NCBI GenBank assembly: GCA_946902875.1
Contig: OX336340.1
Span: 4,485,739 to 4,549,738, forward strand
Length of the DNA stretch: 64,000 nucleotides
From: Nematopogon swammerdamellus
Lineage: Eukaryota > Arthropoda > Insecta > Lepidoptera > Adelidae
Reading direction: 5' to 3'
This document shows, in pieces, positions 10,489 to 20,501 of the stretch (position 1 is the first letter of the stretch; each line of letters begins with the position of its first letter). Below the pieces are notes generated by a model that was not told the DNA's origin, did not search any database, and saw only the letters and a list, made by a program, of their open reading frames with translations. A program made the translations under genes and the position numbers.

Positions 10489-10543
10489 GGGTGCGTACCC
10501 TAATGTGTATTGTAACACCATACAATACACAATAGGGTACGTA
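10489..10543. repeat. 26-bp hairpin
   Basis: GGGTGCGTACCCTAATGTGT and the ACACAATAGGGTACGTACCC block are inverted copies with a few mismatches around a short centre. Confidence 0.6.
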
Positions 10544-10598
10544 CCCACATTCTAAAATTTATAGAATGGTAAATAATTAAGTGGGATAAATACCTACT

Positions 10599-10927
10599 GT
10601 ACCGTGTGGGGCCGGTACTTTAAAAGAATAGCCCCACTGCATCTCTCCCCGTGTATGTCGTAAAAGGCGACTAAGGGATATGACCCCTTCTTATATTACT
10701 AGGTGGTAGGGTTTAACCCGCCCGGGTTGGTACCACCGCACTGAATGAAAGGTCGGTCCAAACGGCTATGTAAATAGTTTGTGTTTTCCGTCCAGTTCAG
10801 TGTAGCCGGCACGACCGAAGGGAAGCACTGACGTGGCACCAAGTTCACCCGGTGTTATGGGCTGACATCACGGATGTTGTAGGTGATGTAGCCAACGGTG
10901 TCAGTTTCAATAAAAAAAAAAAAAAAA
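10599..10927 (+). mobile_element. SINE type B, full length
   Basis: Starts ACCGTGTGGGGCCGGTACTT, continues GTCGTAAAAGGCGACTAAGG, the central domain GGTGGTAGGGTTTAACCC, ACCACCGCACTGAATGAAA, and the tail GGATGTTGTAGGTGATGTAG with poly-A. No obvious tRNA box A is seen in this head. Confidence 0.85.
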
Positions 10928-11431
10928 CCTACGTACAACATCGCTTCACCTTTAGAGACGAATTTAAACCCAGCCCGACTGACTGCACTGTTTTATAAAA
11001 CGTCAATACTGTTCAATAGTACTGACATTCTACTGTTTCCTTTACTTTGCGCAGTCGGTTTTTTATTTTCTTTATTAGCAATACCTTTTGTCGCCTGCGC
11101 ACGTACGTTTGCTGCAACTAATCTTGATAACAGAAGGTTGCTATTTTCCAGTTTAATAAAAATGTCGTTAGTTAACAAAAAGGTAAACGCGTGTATTAAC
11201 TACTTATTTCAAGTTTTCCGATGTACTAGAAAACTGCTCTCTTTATACGTATTTGCTTATTTGTCCTATTAAATCCCGTCTCAGTCAATGATACTTAATC
11301 GCTCACCAACCGGTTTTGCGCCAGACTGAATTTTTATTATATTAGAAAATTTACCAGGTATTTACATACATTTATAAAATTAAAAAAAAATCTTAGACTG
11401 ACTTAAATTTTTACGTGTTCATTGTGTTGTT
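10928..11431. other. no supported gene
   Basis: A plus-strand open stretch ends in sequence rich in L and F but has no recognised domain; I do not call it. A short SINE central-domain fragment lies farther on, at about 11697-11740 (minus). Confidence 0.3.
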
Positions 11432-11600
11432 TTTAGGGTCCCGTCCCTCCCGCCGCCGCAAAACTGAGAAAAAGGGGACCCTTATGGCATCACTGTGTTG
11501 TCGTCTGTCCGTATGTCGGTCACACGCGGATATCTCCGGATCCACTGAACCGATTTTGATCAAACTGGCGCCAAAATACGTCTTATTTTTTACCCACAGA
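11432..11600 (+). repeat. GGTTCCG-type repeat, 5' part
   Basis: TTTAGGGTCCCGTCCC, AAAAAGGGGACCCTTATGGC, a GTCGTCTGTCC run and ACTGAACCGATTTTGATCAA correspond to the 5' part of the family. Confidence 0.6.
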
Positions 11601-11989
11601 CAGGCCATAGATAAATTATTGATCTAATAATACAGGGTACCCCAAAATATGAAGCAACAAGAAATTTTAAATGACTAATAGACTAAATTAAAGTTAGGTG
11701 GTATCAACCCGAGCAGGTTAAATAAACCCTACCATTTTCCCATATATTTGTTGATCCATCTAGCATCCTCTCGACCTTTATTACCCGGTTGTAGACCAGC
11801 TAATGTTATAGGTAACTTATTCAAGAAATGATAACCAGCGTGAAGTAATTGTGGGAATCTCATCAATAAAGTCGCTTAACAATGCATGTCGTCGATCGAT
11901 GTCTTAAACTCTTAAGGCTGCATGAATGGTACGATTCCGTTCTTTCTGAGAGATGTACCATCAATATTGCTCACCTAACATATTCAGTT

Positions 11990-12761
11990 CATGGCCGCGG
12001 CCGGGGCGGAGAGCCTCAAACGCACTGGGATATACCGGCGCACAAATATACTGGGTGTTGTAACGGCCAGTGCATTAATTTCGCCAGCGCAATCCTCATG
12101 TTTTTCCGAAACAAAAAAGAAATTAAAGTTTTCCTCTAAAGTGTCTAGTTTTCGAGATATTAATTTTTGAAATGTATGTTTTCGTCTAGTGTAATTTGAC
12201 GCGCGCGGGGGGAGGGTGCTGGCGCGGGAACGGCCGGGGTCGGAAAACTCACGTCTCGTCGTCGCGCCGCGCCGCTGCGCATCTTCTCGCTCGTGCACTC
12301 GTCCTTGCTCGCGCTCTCACCGCGCGCCTTTCATTCCCACGTTCGTGCGGAACATTCGATACTTTTCACATTAAATTAATCAATTAGTTTGTATGAAAAC
12401 TGTAACTTTTTATTTAAATGGAATTCAGAAAAAAGTTACTTGACTTTTTTGTTACTATTGATCCCAATAATAATTTCCTAGATTTAATGTAGTGGCCGTT
12501 ACAACACCCTGTAGCAATATCATTCAAGATTCCGAATTTGTTGCGTTTGCGATTGAAACCCTCGGTCCGTGGAGCAGTGAAGCCAGAAGCTTCTTGAAGA
12601 GGCTTGGCCCTCTGCTGGTGGACGCAGCTGGCGTCCCGCAATCAAGGGCCTACTTTATTCAAAGGGCAAGCCTTGCCATCCAGCGGGGTAATGCCACAAG
12701 TGTATGTCAAAGTGGAACATTTGAAAACGCCCCTTTTGATAGTTATTTTAATGTTTGTTAG
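11990..12761 (+). pseudogene. retroelement C-terminal coding fragment, MITE-split
   Basis: After the MITE the frame reads SNIIQDSEFVAFAIETLGP, then WSSEARSFLKRLG, LLVDAAGVPQSRAYF and RASLAIQRGNATSV, with a stop at 12759-12761. This matches a C-terminal module I know from several invertebrate non-LTR-like retroelement proteins (pattern xFVPFAxETLGPW, then SLAIQRGNAAS). Before the MITE the same frame ends PAHKY. Removing the MITE and one TA joins KY directly to SN in frame. Sequence upstream of about 11990 is too degraded to follow. A fragment of the segment just upstream in such proteins lies reversed at 46058-46330. Confidence 0.65.
12051..12511. mobile_element. 461-bp MITE with TA target duplication
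   Basis: Ends CTGGGTGTTGTAACGGCCAG and the complement of CAGGGTGTTGTAACGGCCAC form 27-bp inverted repeats with about three mismatches. TA flanks at 12049-12050 and 12512-12513 fit Tc1/mariner-type insertion. The interior has a GC-rich patch and no transposase frame. It interrupts a retroelement coding fragment cleanly. Confidence 0.8.
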
Positions 12762-12881
12762 GTAGGTTTTTATTCTTCAGTTATTTTTATTACGTTTTTA
12801 TATTGTGAATAAAGAATATTTTTTTAAGTAAAACTTCAACTATCCAGAACACCATTTCGCCATAGGTCCACGCGTAGCAGA

Positions 12882-13060
12882 CAGGGAATGCAACCCTTTA
12901 CTGTAGAGCTGCCTAAAGTGCGCACTAAGCTCTCCAGTGTTTATTTTATCTTCCGCACTGCGAAACTCTGCAATGGACTTCCTCCCGATGTGTTTCCTTC
13001 AGTGTATCACTTAGGATATTTCAAGAGCAGCGTAAAAACGCATCTGTAACGCCGGCACGG
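12882..13060 (+). pseudogene. LINE ORF2 C-terminal fragment
   Basis: One frame reads QPFTVELPKVRTKLSSVYFI, then FRTAKLCNGLPPDVF and YHLGYFKSSVKTHL, with a stop at 13047-13049. This is the C-terminal signature of jockey/CR1-like ORF2. It is followed by GGCACGGCATGGCATTCACA as in LINE-X. Confidence 0.65.
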
Positions 13061-13078
13061 CATGGCATTCACAGCCAT

Positions 13079-13515
13079 GGATTAATAAGTCTTATTAAGA
13101 CGATACTCATAGCTGGCTGCTTTGCATAGAAAAAGGCCGTAAGTCGGTGGTGTTTTTTAATTAAAAAAAAATAATGGTAATAAAATTAAAAAATCTAGAA
13201 CAATAGAGTTCTGTGCTTGTGGTTTTGTTATTTATCAGTGATGAAGATGATATAATTTAGATTTTTTTCATCTGACGCAAAATTGAATGAATAAAACGAA
13301 ATTTTTATTGCACTGATATATAACTAAACCACAAGCACAGAACTCTATCGTTTTTTTTTATTTTATTTTATTTTTATTTTTTTATCGTTTATCGTCATCT
13401 CTATCGTTGTAGATTTATAAATATTATTACCAAGAATTTTTTTTAATTAAAAAACAACACGGACTTACGACCTTTTTCTATGCAAGGCAGCCAGCTATGG
13501 GTATCCTCTTAATCC
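13079..13515. repeat. foldback element
   Basis: AGCTGGCTGCTTTGCATAGA at 13111 is inverted at about 13477-13496 (CTATGCAAGGCAGCCAGCT). A nested pair, AGAGTTCTGTGCTTGTGG and CCACAAGCACAGAACTCT, continues inward. An AT-rich (TTTTA)n insertion of about 80 bp lies in the right arm. Confidence 0.7.
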
Positions 13516-13624
13516 ATGTTGGCAGCCCACGTTCGAAACCGAATGCTTTTGGGTGTCGTCGGCTCAACCATCCACGCTGACAGCGCCAAGTGTCTCGCGT
13601 ATCAAAAAAAAAATATTTAACGTT

Positions 13625-13700
13625 AAATCGTTAGACACCTACTTGTAGGTGTAACGATGCCACATGTCGCGCTATCGATAAAAAAAAAAAAAAAAAAAAA
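13625..13700 (+). repeat. LINE-X 3' tail fragment
   Basis: CGTTAGACACCTACTTGTAGG, CACATGTCGCGCTATCGATA and a long poly-A match the reversed copy at about 63280-63430. Confidence 0.6.
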
Positions 13701-14340
13701 TTTAAAAAATCAGAGCACAGCGGAAGCTTTTGGAAAACACGATTTCCATCTATATCTACAAATTATACGCCTATTATATACATTTATGTATGCATACTAA
13801 ATTATTATGTAATATTCGCTTGTAGTTTATCATTATTTCTTCACTGTTTAAGTCTAGTACCCTTCATCACTGGAGCGGGCAATATTGCCCGCCGAGCATT
13901 TATACCGTCATCTATGGAGCGGTCAATATTAACCCGCCACCGCTCCAAACCGCTGCATGGGCCGAAAAATAATTTTTCCCTACACAATCTACTATGGGAG
14001 TATTACTACAAAGAGACATACTATAAAGTTGACAAAATTGATCTACCAACACTATCATTACCGAAGATTATAACGAGCCGACAGAGTAGGAAAAAAATAT
14101 CATATCTGTCGTCATTGTTGTGGGTGTTGTGTTGTGGGTCGGTGTAGTGAATGTTCGTTGAGTTTGTTCACCAAATACAGAAGAATGGACCGGTAAGTGA
14201 TGTTTTTCCTCTTTTTCATTATATTCCGGACCTATTGAGTACATTTGTTTGTACTGAGTTGAGATGCATTTTACGTAAAAAGTCGAAGAAAAGTCCTACT
14301 CCATACTGACAATTTTTTCCTGTTTGTTGTTGTTGTCAAA
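13701..14340. other. no supported gene
   Basis: A GC-richer inverted motif (GGAGCGG..CAATATT) lies near 13873-13935. An ATGGACCG followed by GTAAGTG near 14186 could be a start codon with a splice donor, but nothing else supports an exon. Confidence 0.3.
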
Positions 14341-14667
14341 GCTTGTTTCTCAAAATAAATCGGTTTTTTGGAGAAAGTGAGGTGACAGAAATGTTCATTA
14401 GTTCTTCTAGTTGAATAATATATGCCGTTTAGTGCTTACATGTCGTACATTTACGAGCAACAAGCCATTTTTGTGACCTAGGTCTCGCGCCATACAAACT
14501 TTGCCTGTTTTGAGAAGCTTGTTTCTCAAAATAAATCGTTTTTTTGGAAAAAGTGAGGTGACAGAAATGTTCCTTAGTTCTTCTAGTTGAATAATATGTG
14601 CCGCTTAGTGCTTGCATGTCGTAAATTTACGAGAAATGAGCCATTTTTGTGACCTAGGTTTCGCCTA
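14341..14667 (+). repeat. direct duplication, 176-bp offset
   Basis: GCTTGTTTCTCAAAATAAATC at 14341 recurs at 14517. About 150 bp, including GTGAGGTGACAGAAATGTTC and TTTTTGTGACCTAGGT, are repeated with few differences. Confidence 0.85.
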
Positions 14668-15117
14668 GAAACTTGGTGAAAGTGTTTTTTTTGCCAACAT
14701 TTTTTGCGAATTCAAAATTTTATTGTGGTTGACACGGGGGCTGCTGATACACAAGAAAGGTATGATTAGGTCCGTTATTTATTAGTGTTTATAATAAAAA
14801 TACTATGTGACCGATTTCCGGTCTAATAAATTTATAAAAATAAAAAATCTGAGACAGGTCGCGATTTTCATATAACACAACTTTACAAAATAATAATATG
14901 CAATATATATAAAAAAATACTATTTATAGCTAGAATATTTATCTGTAAATACAATCCATATGTTAGTTCATGAAGTTTTATGGAAAAATCTTCCAAAATG
15001 ATTTTTTTTCGAGAGTAATGCGCCGGCGCCGATCGCGCCCGCCACCTGGTGTAGTAGAAGGATTGTTTTGGTTAATGCTTCCGTAGAGGACGGGTAGTAA
15101 TACATTGCCATAAAATA
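14668..15117. other. AT-rich, no feature seen
   Basis: No supported gene or recognised repeat, apart from a GC-rich stretch near 15018. Confidence 0.3.
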
Positions 15118-15175
15118 ATAAAAAAGAATAGAGTAGAAAAGAAATACTTTATTGCACACAAAACACTAATAAAGA
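15118..15175 (-). repeat. LINE 3' tail (minus)
   Basis: The reverse complement reads TTTTGTGTGCAATAAAGTAT, then TTTCTACTCTATTC, the same polyadenylation-signal tail as at 38173-38306. Confidence 0.5.
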
Positions 15176-15254
15176 CTCAGAAGACAGAAGATAACATACA
15201 GAAGAGCAATAGAAATTTTCTTGTACACCTGCATGTAGGTACTTCTCCTAAATT

Positions 15255-15345
15255 CCAAAGGTTAGTTGGAATTTAATGCCTCACGGCACTTGCCTATTGT
15301 ACGTAATTTGTATAAAATTGATGTTCAATAAAGAATATATACCTG
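15255..15345 (+). repeat. LINE 3' tail (plus)
   Basis: GGTTAGTTGGAATTTAATGCC, CTTGCCTATTGTACG and TTCAATAAAGAATATATACC resemble the GGTTGACTGG...AATAAA tail common in Lepidoptera. Confidence 0.5.
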
Positions 15346-15526
15346 TGCATACAATGTAAGTATTCTATTGAACGACGGCTCACGACTAAATTACATCAGC
15401 CTAGCCATTCAGCGAGGTAAAAATCTGCAACTGTCGTCGGGACCAGGTCATGAGCATGACCCTGATCATTGAAGCAATATTTTAATTAATATGTACGCAC
15501 ATTTTGTATAAATTGTTTGCATTTTT

Positions 15527-15770
15527 AAGGTTTCCGTACCGGTACGGAAGCCTACGTCGTCACCATCCGTCTTTCTGTCCGTCTGTCCATCTATCTGTCT
15601 CTCTGTTCTACTTTTAAAGGATTGTATTTTTTTAACCGTATAAGTAATAGGTAGACGGTTGAAATTTTCGCAGAATATTTGTTATAATGGCGGATATACT
15701 AATAATTAATTAAAAAAAGTAAAAAAAATAGGGGGATTGAAGCATAATAAGAAACGTGTTTTTTCAATGT
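15527..15770 (+). repeat. GGTTTCCG-type repeat
   Basis: AGGTTTCCGTACCGGTACGG, a CTGTCC-rich run, TAATAGGTAGACGGTTGAAA, ATAATGGCGGATATAC and AAGAAACGTGTTTTTTC. The 3' end is lacking. Confidence 0.7.
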
Positions 15771-15773
15771 TTT

Positions 15774-15920
15774 TAGCGTTCCTTACCTCAAAACAGGAAA
15801 AAACTAAATCCTTATACTCTTGTGTCTGTCTGCCCATCTGTCACAGCTTTTATCTCCGAATCTATTGGACGAAAAAACTTTTTTGGTACATTATTTAGAA
15901 GGTGCAATAGATCGAACATT
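15774..15920 (+). repeat. GGTTCCG-type repeat, second subfamily, 5' part
   Basis: GTTCCTTACCTCAAAACAGG, TGTGTCTGTCTGCCCATC and TTTTATCTCCGAATCTATTG match 57290-57436. It continues at 16490 beyond a tRNA-like piece and a SINE. Confidence 0.6.
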
Positions 15921-15924
15921 TGGA

Positions 15925-15992
15925 GATAATGCGGTTGGTTATCGCGTTGGCGGCTCAAGCCAGAGACCCAGGTTCAAATCCTGGTCGGGATG
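15925..15992 (+). repeat. tRNA-like SINE head relic
   Basis: A perfect T-arm, CCAGG-TTCAAAT-CCTGG (15968-15984), holds a box B (GGTTCAAATCC). A D-arm-like GATA..TATC and TTGGTTATCGCGTTGG precede it. The 5' acceptor strand does not pair with TCGGGAT and position 33 is not T, so this is not a working tRNA gene. Confidence 0.5.
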
Positions 15993-16020
15993 TATTTTTT
16001 CCAATGATTTTCGATTTGCA

Positions 16021-16418
16021 TTTTTTTTTATAGGGAAACTGACACGGTTGGCTACATCACCTACAACGTCCGTGATGTCAGCCCATAACACCGGGTGAAC
16101 TAGGTGCCATGTCAGTGCTTCCCCCTTTGATCGTGCCGGCTACACTGAACTGGTCGGAAAACAGAAACTATATACATAGCCGACCGATTTAGACCGACGT
16201 TTCATTCAGTGCGGTGGTACCAACCCGGGCGGGTTAAACCCTACCACCAAGTAAGATTAGGAGGGAAGGGACCTATAGTTTTACGAGGAATCCGAACCTC
16301 GGTCAGCCTCCAACGGTCAGCGGCTTGGTCAGCGGTCACCCATCCAAGTACTGACCGCATTGCTTAACATTCAATAGCGACAGTTGACTGTCTGCACCAC
16401 TGAGCTATCGAGGCTGAC
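16021..16418 (-). mobile_element. SINE type A, full length
   Basis: Complete reversed copy: poly-T, tail, central domain, 5S-like GGTCACCCATCCAAGTACTG, GCTTAACATTCAATAGCGAC and head GAGCTATCGAGGCTGAC. TTGCATTTTT on both sides is a likely target duplication. Confidence 0.85.
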
Positions 16419-16489
16419 ATTGCATTTTTCTAATTAAAAATATATATAAAGTACGTGCTTAGTACTAACATATAAACATAAAATAATAT

Positions 16490-16616
16490 TATTTAGAGTT
16501 CGATGACCCAATCACGAACATATTAGCGTGAATGAACTAATTTAGATTTTGGGGGTCAATTCTGGGGGACAAATAGGTAAATTTTATTTTTCAAGTGCAC
16601 CATATGACGTATCAAT
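16490..16616 (+). repeat. GGTTCCG-type repeat, continuation
   Basis: CAATCACGAACATATTAGCG and TTTTGGGGGTCAATTCTGGG match 57774-57835 and continue the element begun at 15774. Confidence 0.55.
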
Positions 16617-17170
16617 GAAAAAAAATAGGTAAAAAAACTTTTAAGTTAAACGGTTTTATTAAAAATTAAAAACTAAAAAAAAAACAGCTGTACAAAAAAC
16701 TAGAAAATAATAAGGACACAAGCCTGGGCCTTCTTAAGATTTTACGTATGGGTAAGAAATCGTGCAATACTAGCGTGCTGTCTTCTCATGTCGGATGCCA
16801 AAGGGCACATTGTGTCGCTGCGTCAGCGGAATAAGTAATAAATTGAGACTTTTAACAGACTAATATAAAAACGTGGGGCGCATGTTATTTATTACGCATA
16901 TTATACGCCCCACGTTTTTATATTAGTCTGTTAAAAGTCTCAATTTATTACTTATTCCGCTGACGCAGCGACACAATGTGCCCTTTGGCATCCGACATGA
17001 GAAGACAGCACGCTAGTATTGCACGATTTCTTACCCATACGTAAAATCTTAAGAAGGCCCAGGCTTGTGTGCTTATTATTTTCTAGTTTTTTGTACAGCT
17101 GTTTTTTTTTTTAGTTTTTTATTTTTAATAAAACCGTTTAACTTAAAACTTTTTTTACCTATTTTTTTAT
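16617..17170. repeat. 554-bp near-perfect palindrome
   Basis: Two arms of about 264 bp (16617-16880 and 16906-17170) are reverse complements with only a few differences, around a 25-nt centre. Matching blocks include ACGTGGGGCG/CGCCCCACGT, CGCTGACGCAGCGACACAAT and its complement, and AGGTAAAAAAAC at the outer end. No reading frame. It lies between a GGTTCCG repeat and a Helitron fragment, and could be a foldback transposon, a hairpin-RNA source or an assembly artefact. Confidence 0.9.
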
Positions 17171-17277
17171 TTACTCGTTTTTAGTTTGATTTTTGGCTCG
17201 TATCATTCATTACGTAAACTCGTCATCCTTTCCAACTCTCTCATTGCATCTTTGTTACTCGGTTTCTTACCTGTCAA

Positions 17278-17585
17278 TTACTCACAATCAAGCTCCTCAA
17301 TACATAACCCTTCTAAAGACTTTACGCGACTCAATGCAACATACGCTTGACCCTCCTCAAATAGTCTGGAGCCCAAATACACGACAGCACGGTCAACAGT
17401 ACTACCCTGAATTTTATGGACAGTGGAGGCCCATGACAAAATTATCGGTAACATCCGTCTCTCAGCTGTTCCATAATTAAACTTTGCTGGAAACTGTATG
17501 GCTTTAGGATGGATAAGGTGTCCGCCGTCTCTTTCAAAATCAATTTGAACAGATGGTATGTCTGTTTCATACTTTTGCGTTCGAC
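17278..17585 (-). pseudogene. Helitron helicase C-terminus
   Basis: The minus frame, with its stop at 17280-17278, reads [20 protein letters not shown], then [50 protein letters not shown] and EELDCE. This is the last helicase region of Helitron Rep/helicase (PIF1-like), including the [11 protein letters not shown] and [10 protein letters not shown] boxes. Everything upstream is replaced by the 130-bp tandem array. The replication initiator (Rep) domain and helicase motifs I-IV are absent, so it is a fragment. Confidence 0.85.
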
Positions 17586-19396
17586 AAGTATGGGACACTC
17601 GTCCAAACAAACCAAATGAGCCCAAACTCGAGGGGGTTACTAGTAACGGTTGAAGAGTTCCACTGTACACCTCCTGACTCCATCATCAGACCCTCGTCAC
17701 AAAGTGTATTGGTAAAAGTAAGGGACACTCGTCCAAACCAACCCTATGAGCCCAAACTCGAGGGGGTTACTAGTAACGGTTGAAGAGTTCCACTGTACAC
17801 CTCCTGACTCCATCATCAGACCCTCGTCATCAAGTGTATTGGTAGAAGTATGGGACACTCGTCCAAACCAACCATATGAGCCCAAACTCGAGGGGGTTAA
17901 TAGTAACGGTTGAAGAGTTCCACTGTACACCTCCTGCCTCCATCATCAGACCCTTGTCACCATGTGTATTGGTAGAAGTATGGAACACTCGTCCAAACTA
18001 ACCAAATGAGCCCAAACTTGAGGGGGTTACTAGTAACGGTTGAAGAGTTCCGCTGTACACCTCCTGACTCCATCATCAGACCCTCGTCACCAAGTATATT
18101 GGTAGAACTATGGGACACTCGTCCAAGCCAATCAAATGAGCCCAAACTCGAGGGGGTTACTAGTAACGGTTGAAGAGTTCCACTGTTCACCTCCTGACTC
18201 CATCATCAGACCCTCGTCACCAAGTGTATTGATAGTAGTATGGGACACTCGTCCAAACCAACCAAATGAGCCCAAACTCGAGGGGGTTACTAGTAACGGT
18301 TGAAGAGTTCCACTGTACGCCTCCTGATTCCATCATCAGACCCTCGTCACCAAGTGTATTGGTAGAAGTATGGGACACTCGTACAAACCAACCAAATGAG
18401 CCCAAACTCGAGGGGGTTACTAGTAACGGTTGAAGAGTTCCACTGTACACCTCCTGACTTCATCATCAGACCCTCGTCACCAAGTATATTGGTAGAACTA
18501 TGGGACACTCGTCCAAACCAACCAAATGAGCCTAAACTCGAGGGGGTTACTAGTAACGGTTGAAGAGTTCCACTGTCCACCTCCTGACTCCAACATCAGA
18601 CCCTCGTCACCAAGTGTATTGGTAGAAGTAAGGGACACTCGTCCAAACCAACCATATGAGCCCATACTCGAGGGGGTTACTAGTAACGGTTGAAGAGTTC
18701 CACTGTACACCTCCTGATTCCATCATCAGACCCTCGTCACCAAGTGTATTGGTAGAAGTATGGGACACTCGTCCAAACCAACCAAATGAGCCTAAACTCG
18801 AGGGGGTTACTAGTAACGGTTGAAGAGTTCCACTGTCCACCTCCTGACTCCAACATCAGACCCTCGTCACCAAGTGTATTGGTAGAAGTAAGGGACACTC
18901 GTCCAAACCAACCATATGAGCCCATACTCGAGGGGGTTACTAGTAACGGTTGAAGAGTTCCACTGTACACCTCCTGATTCCATCATTAGACCCTCGTCAC
19001 CAAGTGTATTGGTAGAAGTATGGGACACTCGTCCAAACCAACCAAATGAGCCCAAACTCGAGGGGGTTACTAGTAACGGTTGAAGAGTTCCACTGTACAC
19101 CTCCTGACTCCATCATCAGACCCTCGTCACCAAGTGTATTGGTAGAAGTATGGGACACTCTTCCAAACCAACCATATGAGCCCAAACTCGAGGGGGTTAC
19201 TAGTAACGGTTGAAGAGTTCCACTGTCCACCTCCTGACTCCATCATGAGACCCTCATCACCAAGTGTATTGGTAGAAGTATGGAACACTCGTCCAAACCA
19301 ACCATATGAGCCCAAACTCGAGGGGGTTACTAGTAACGGTTGAAGAGTTCCACTGTCCTCCTCCTGACTCCATCATCAGACCCTCGTTACCAAGTT
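17586..19396. repeat. 14-copy 130-bp tandem array
   Basis: GGACACTCGTCCAAAC recurs every 130 bp from 17592 to 19282, giving 14 units. Each unit also holds CTCGAGGGGGTTACTAGTAA, TTGAAGAGTTCCACTGT and CCATCATCAGACCCTCG. Units differ at a few sites, with shared variants such as CCTAAACTCG and CAACATCAGA marking sub-groups. A diverged single unit lies at 32860-32960 in another Helitron-like fragment, so the monomer is Helitron sequence that expanded. Confidence 0.9.
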
Positions 19397-19560
19397 GAAA
19401 TTATCATAATATTGTATTGTCACGAGAACTCAATGTGTGTGCAAAGTTTCATAAAAATCGGTTCAGTAGAAGTAGTTGAAAAAGTTGTCGCAAGATTTGA
19501 AACAAAGATAGTAACAAACAAACAAATATACGGAGTCAAGCTAAATAAAACCGTTTAAAA
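19397..19560 (+). mobile_element. Helitron-like sequence flanking the array
   Basis: ATAATATTGTATTGTCACGAG, GTGCAAAGTTTCATAAAAAT, CGGTTCAGTAGAAGTAGTTG and CAAGCTAAATAAAACCG are typical of sequence next to the CATCATCAGACC block in lepidopteran Helitron-like repeats. Confidence 0.55.
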
Positions 19561-19639
19561 AAACAAACAGAAACAAACAGAAAAAACGAATACAAATATC
19601 ATTAAAATATAGCATCGACGCCCCGATCTCCGATAGGTA

Positions 19640-19800
19640 CTACTGTCTCTACAATTTCGAAAAACAATGGAGAACATAGGGCATCCCTTACAGTTCACAG
19701 GAAAATCTAAACGAAAATTCTAAGTCTTAAAGCTCTCACGGAAACCGAAATGGTACGGAACCCTCTACACGCGAGTTCGACTCGCATTTGATCGCGATCG
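19640..19800 (+). repeat. GGTTCCG-type repeat, 3' part
   Basis: TTACAGTTCACAGGAAAATC, AAAGCTCTCACGGAAACCG and ACGCGAGTTCGACTCGCAT. A reversed copy of this segment is at 61430-61545. Confidence 0.6.
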
Positions 19801-20007
19801 AAGAGGCGTATATCTGTCTGTCAGTAGACGCATAAACGTTGAGTTGACTGACGCAAATACATAATATTATGTTGTTTATATTTATTACAGATAAAACTAA
19901 ATATTAAAATTATTCAGAAGACGTAAATAAATTAAACTAACTGACTGCTTGTGCATATATTCGCAAATTAATTATGAAGTTATAAACATATAGTTAAATA
20001 GCGGATG

Positions 20008-20104
20008 GATGAGAAGAGCGGAAGACCGCGTGTGGTGGCGTGCCTTGGGAGAGGCCTATGTCCAGCAGTGGACCGATACAGGCTGATGATGATGATGATG
20101 ATGA
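20008..20104 (+). pseudogene. RTE-like LINE 3' end
   Basis: The frame RRAEDRVWWRALGEAYVQQW then TDTG and stop (20084-20086) is the C-terminus of the RTE-type LINE that is frequent in Lepidoptera. It ends in (TGATGA)n, the usual short-repeat tail. Confidence 0.7.
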
Positions 20105-20124
20105 AACATATAGTTCTTTTTTAG

Positions 20125-20235
20125 GTCACCGTACCCCGCAGGGAAGCCTATTACCAATCCTTACACCGTCTGTCTGTCTCTCTGTTTGTCTGTATGTCTG
20201 TCCTACAGCTGTATCTTTTCAACCGTAATAGCTCA
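20125..20235 (+). repeat. GGTTTCCG-type repeat, 5' part
   Basis: AGGTCACCGTACCCCGCAGG, AAGCCTATTACCAATCC, a CTGTCTGTC run and TTTCAACCGTAATAGC. Truncated. Confidence 0.55.
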
Positions 20236-20261
20236 TCTGGTTGCATAGAATAGGTAGGATA

Positions 20262-20501
20262 GCATATCCTTACCTATAATAAAATCCAACGTCTGCTTTC
20301 TGTCTGAGTGTCTGAGTGTATGTCTGTCTGTCCGCTTATAACTCGAGAACCACTGAACCGATTTTAATAAAAAAAAAACTACGGATAGCTTGATTCTTCC
20401 CATCAACTATAGGCTACTTACTATCACGCTAAATGGCTTATGAGGTTAGCAGTGAAGTGAAATATGAGAGCGGGCGGAGCCGCGGGCACAGCTAGTATGG
20501 C
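20262..20501 (+). mobile_element. Helitron-like non-autonomous element
   Basis: Begins TATCCTTACCTATAATAAAA, contains CGCTTATAACTCGAGAACCA and ends GCGGGCGGAGCCGCGGGCAC then AGCTAGTA. The short GC hairpin just before CTAG, and insertion next to T, fit a Helitron 3' end. A reversed copy is at 39412-39612. Confidence 0.6.

Noticed and set aside
10898..11272. 124-codon plus-strand open frame
   Set aside because: It starts in SINE poly-A sequence (lysine run) and shows no domain; composition fits chance in AT-rich DNA.
14150..14200. ATGGACCG followed by GTAAGTG as a first coding exon
   Set aside because: Only three codons before a donor-like sequence and no supporting downstream exon; not enough evidence.
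15925..15992. Possible functional tRNA gene
   Set aside because: The T-arm is perfect but the acceptor stem does not pair, the anticodon loop lacks U33 and the context is a repeat; treated as a SINE head.
17697..19315. Series of 62-77-codon minus-strand frames, almost identical, like a repeat-protein gene
   Set aside because: They arise from the 130-bp array; 130 is not a multiple of three, so frames restart in each unit and no long protein is encoded.
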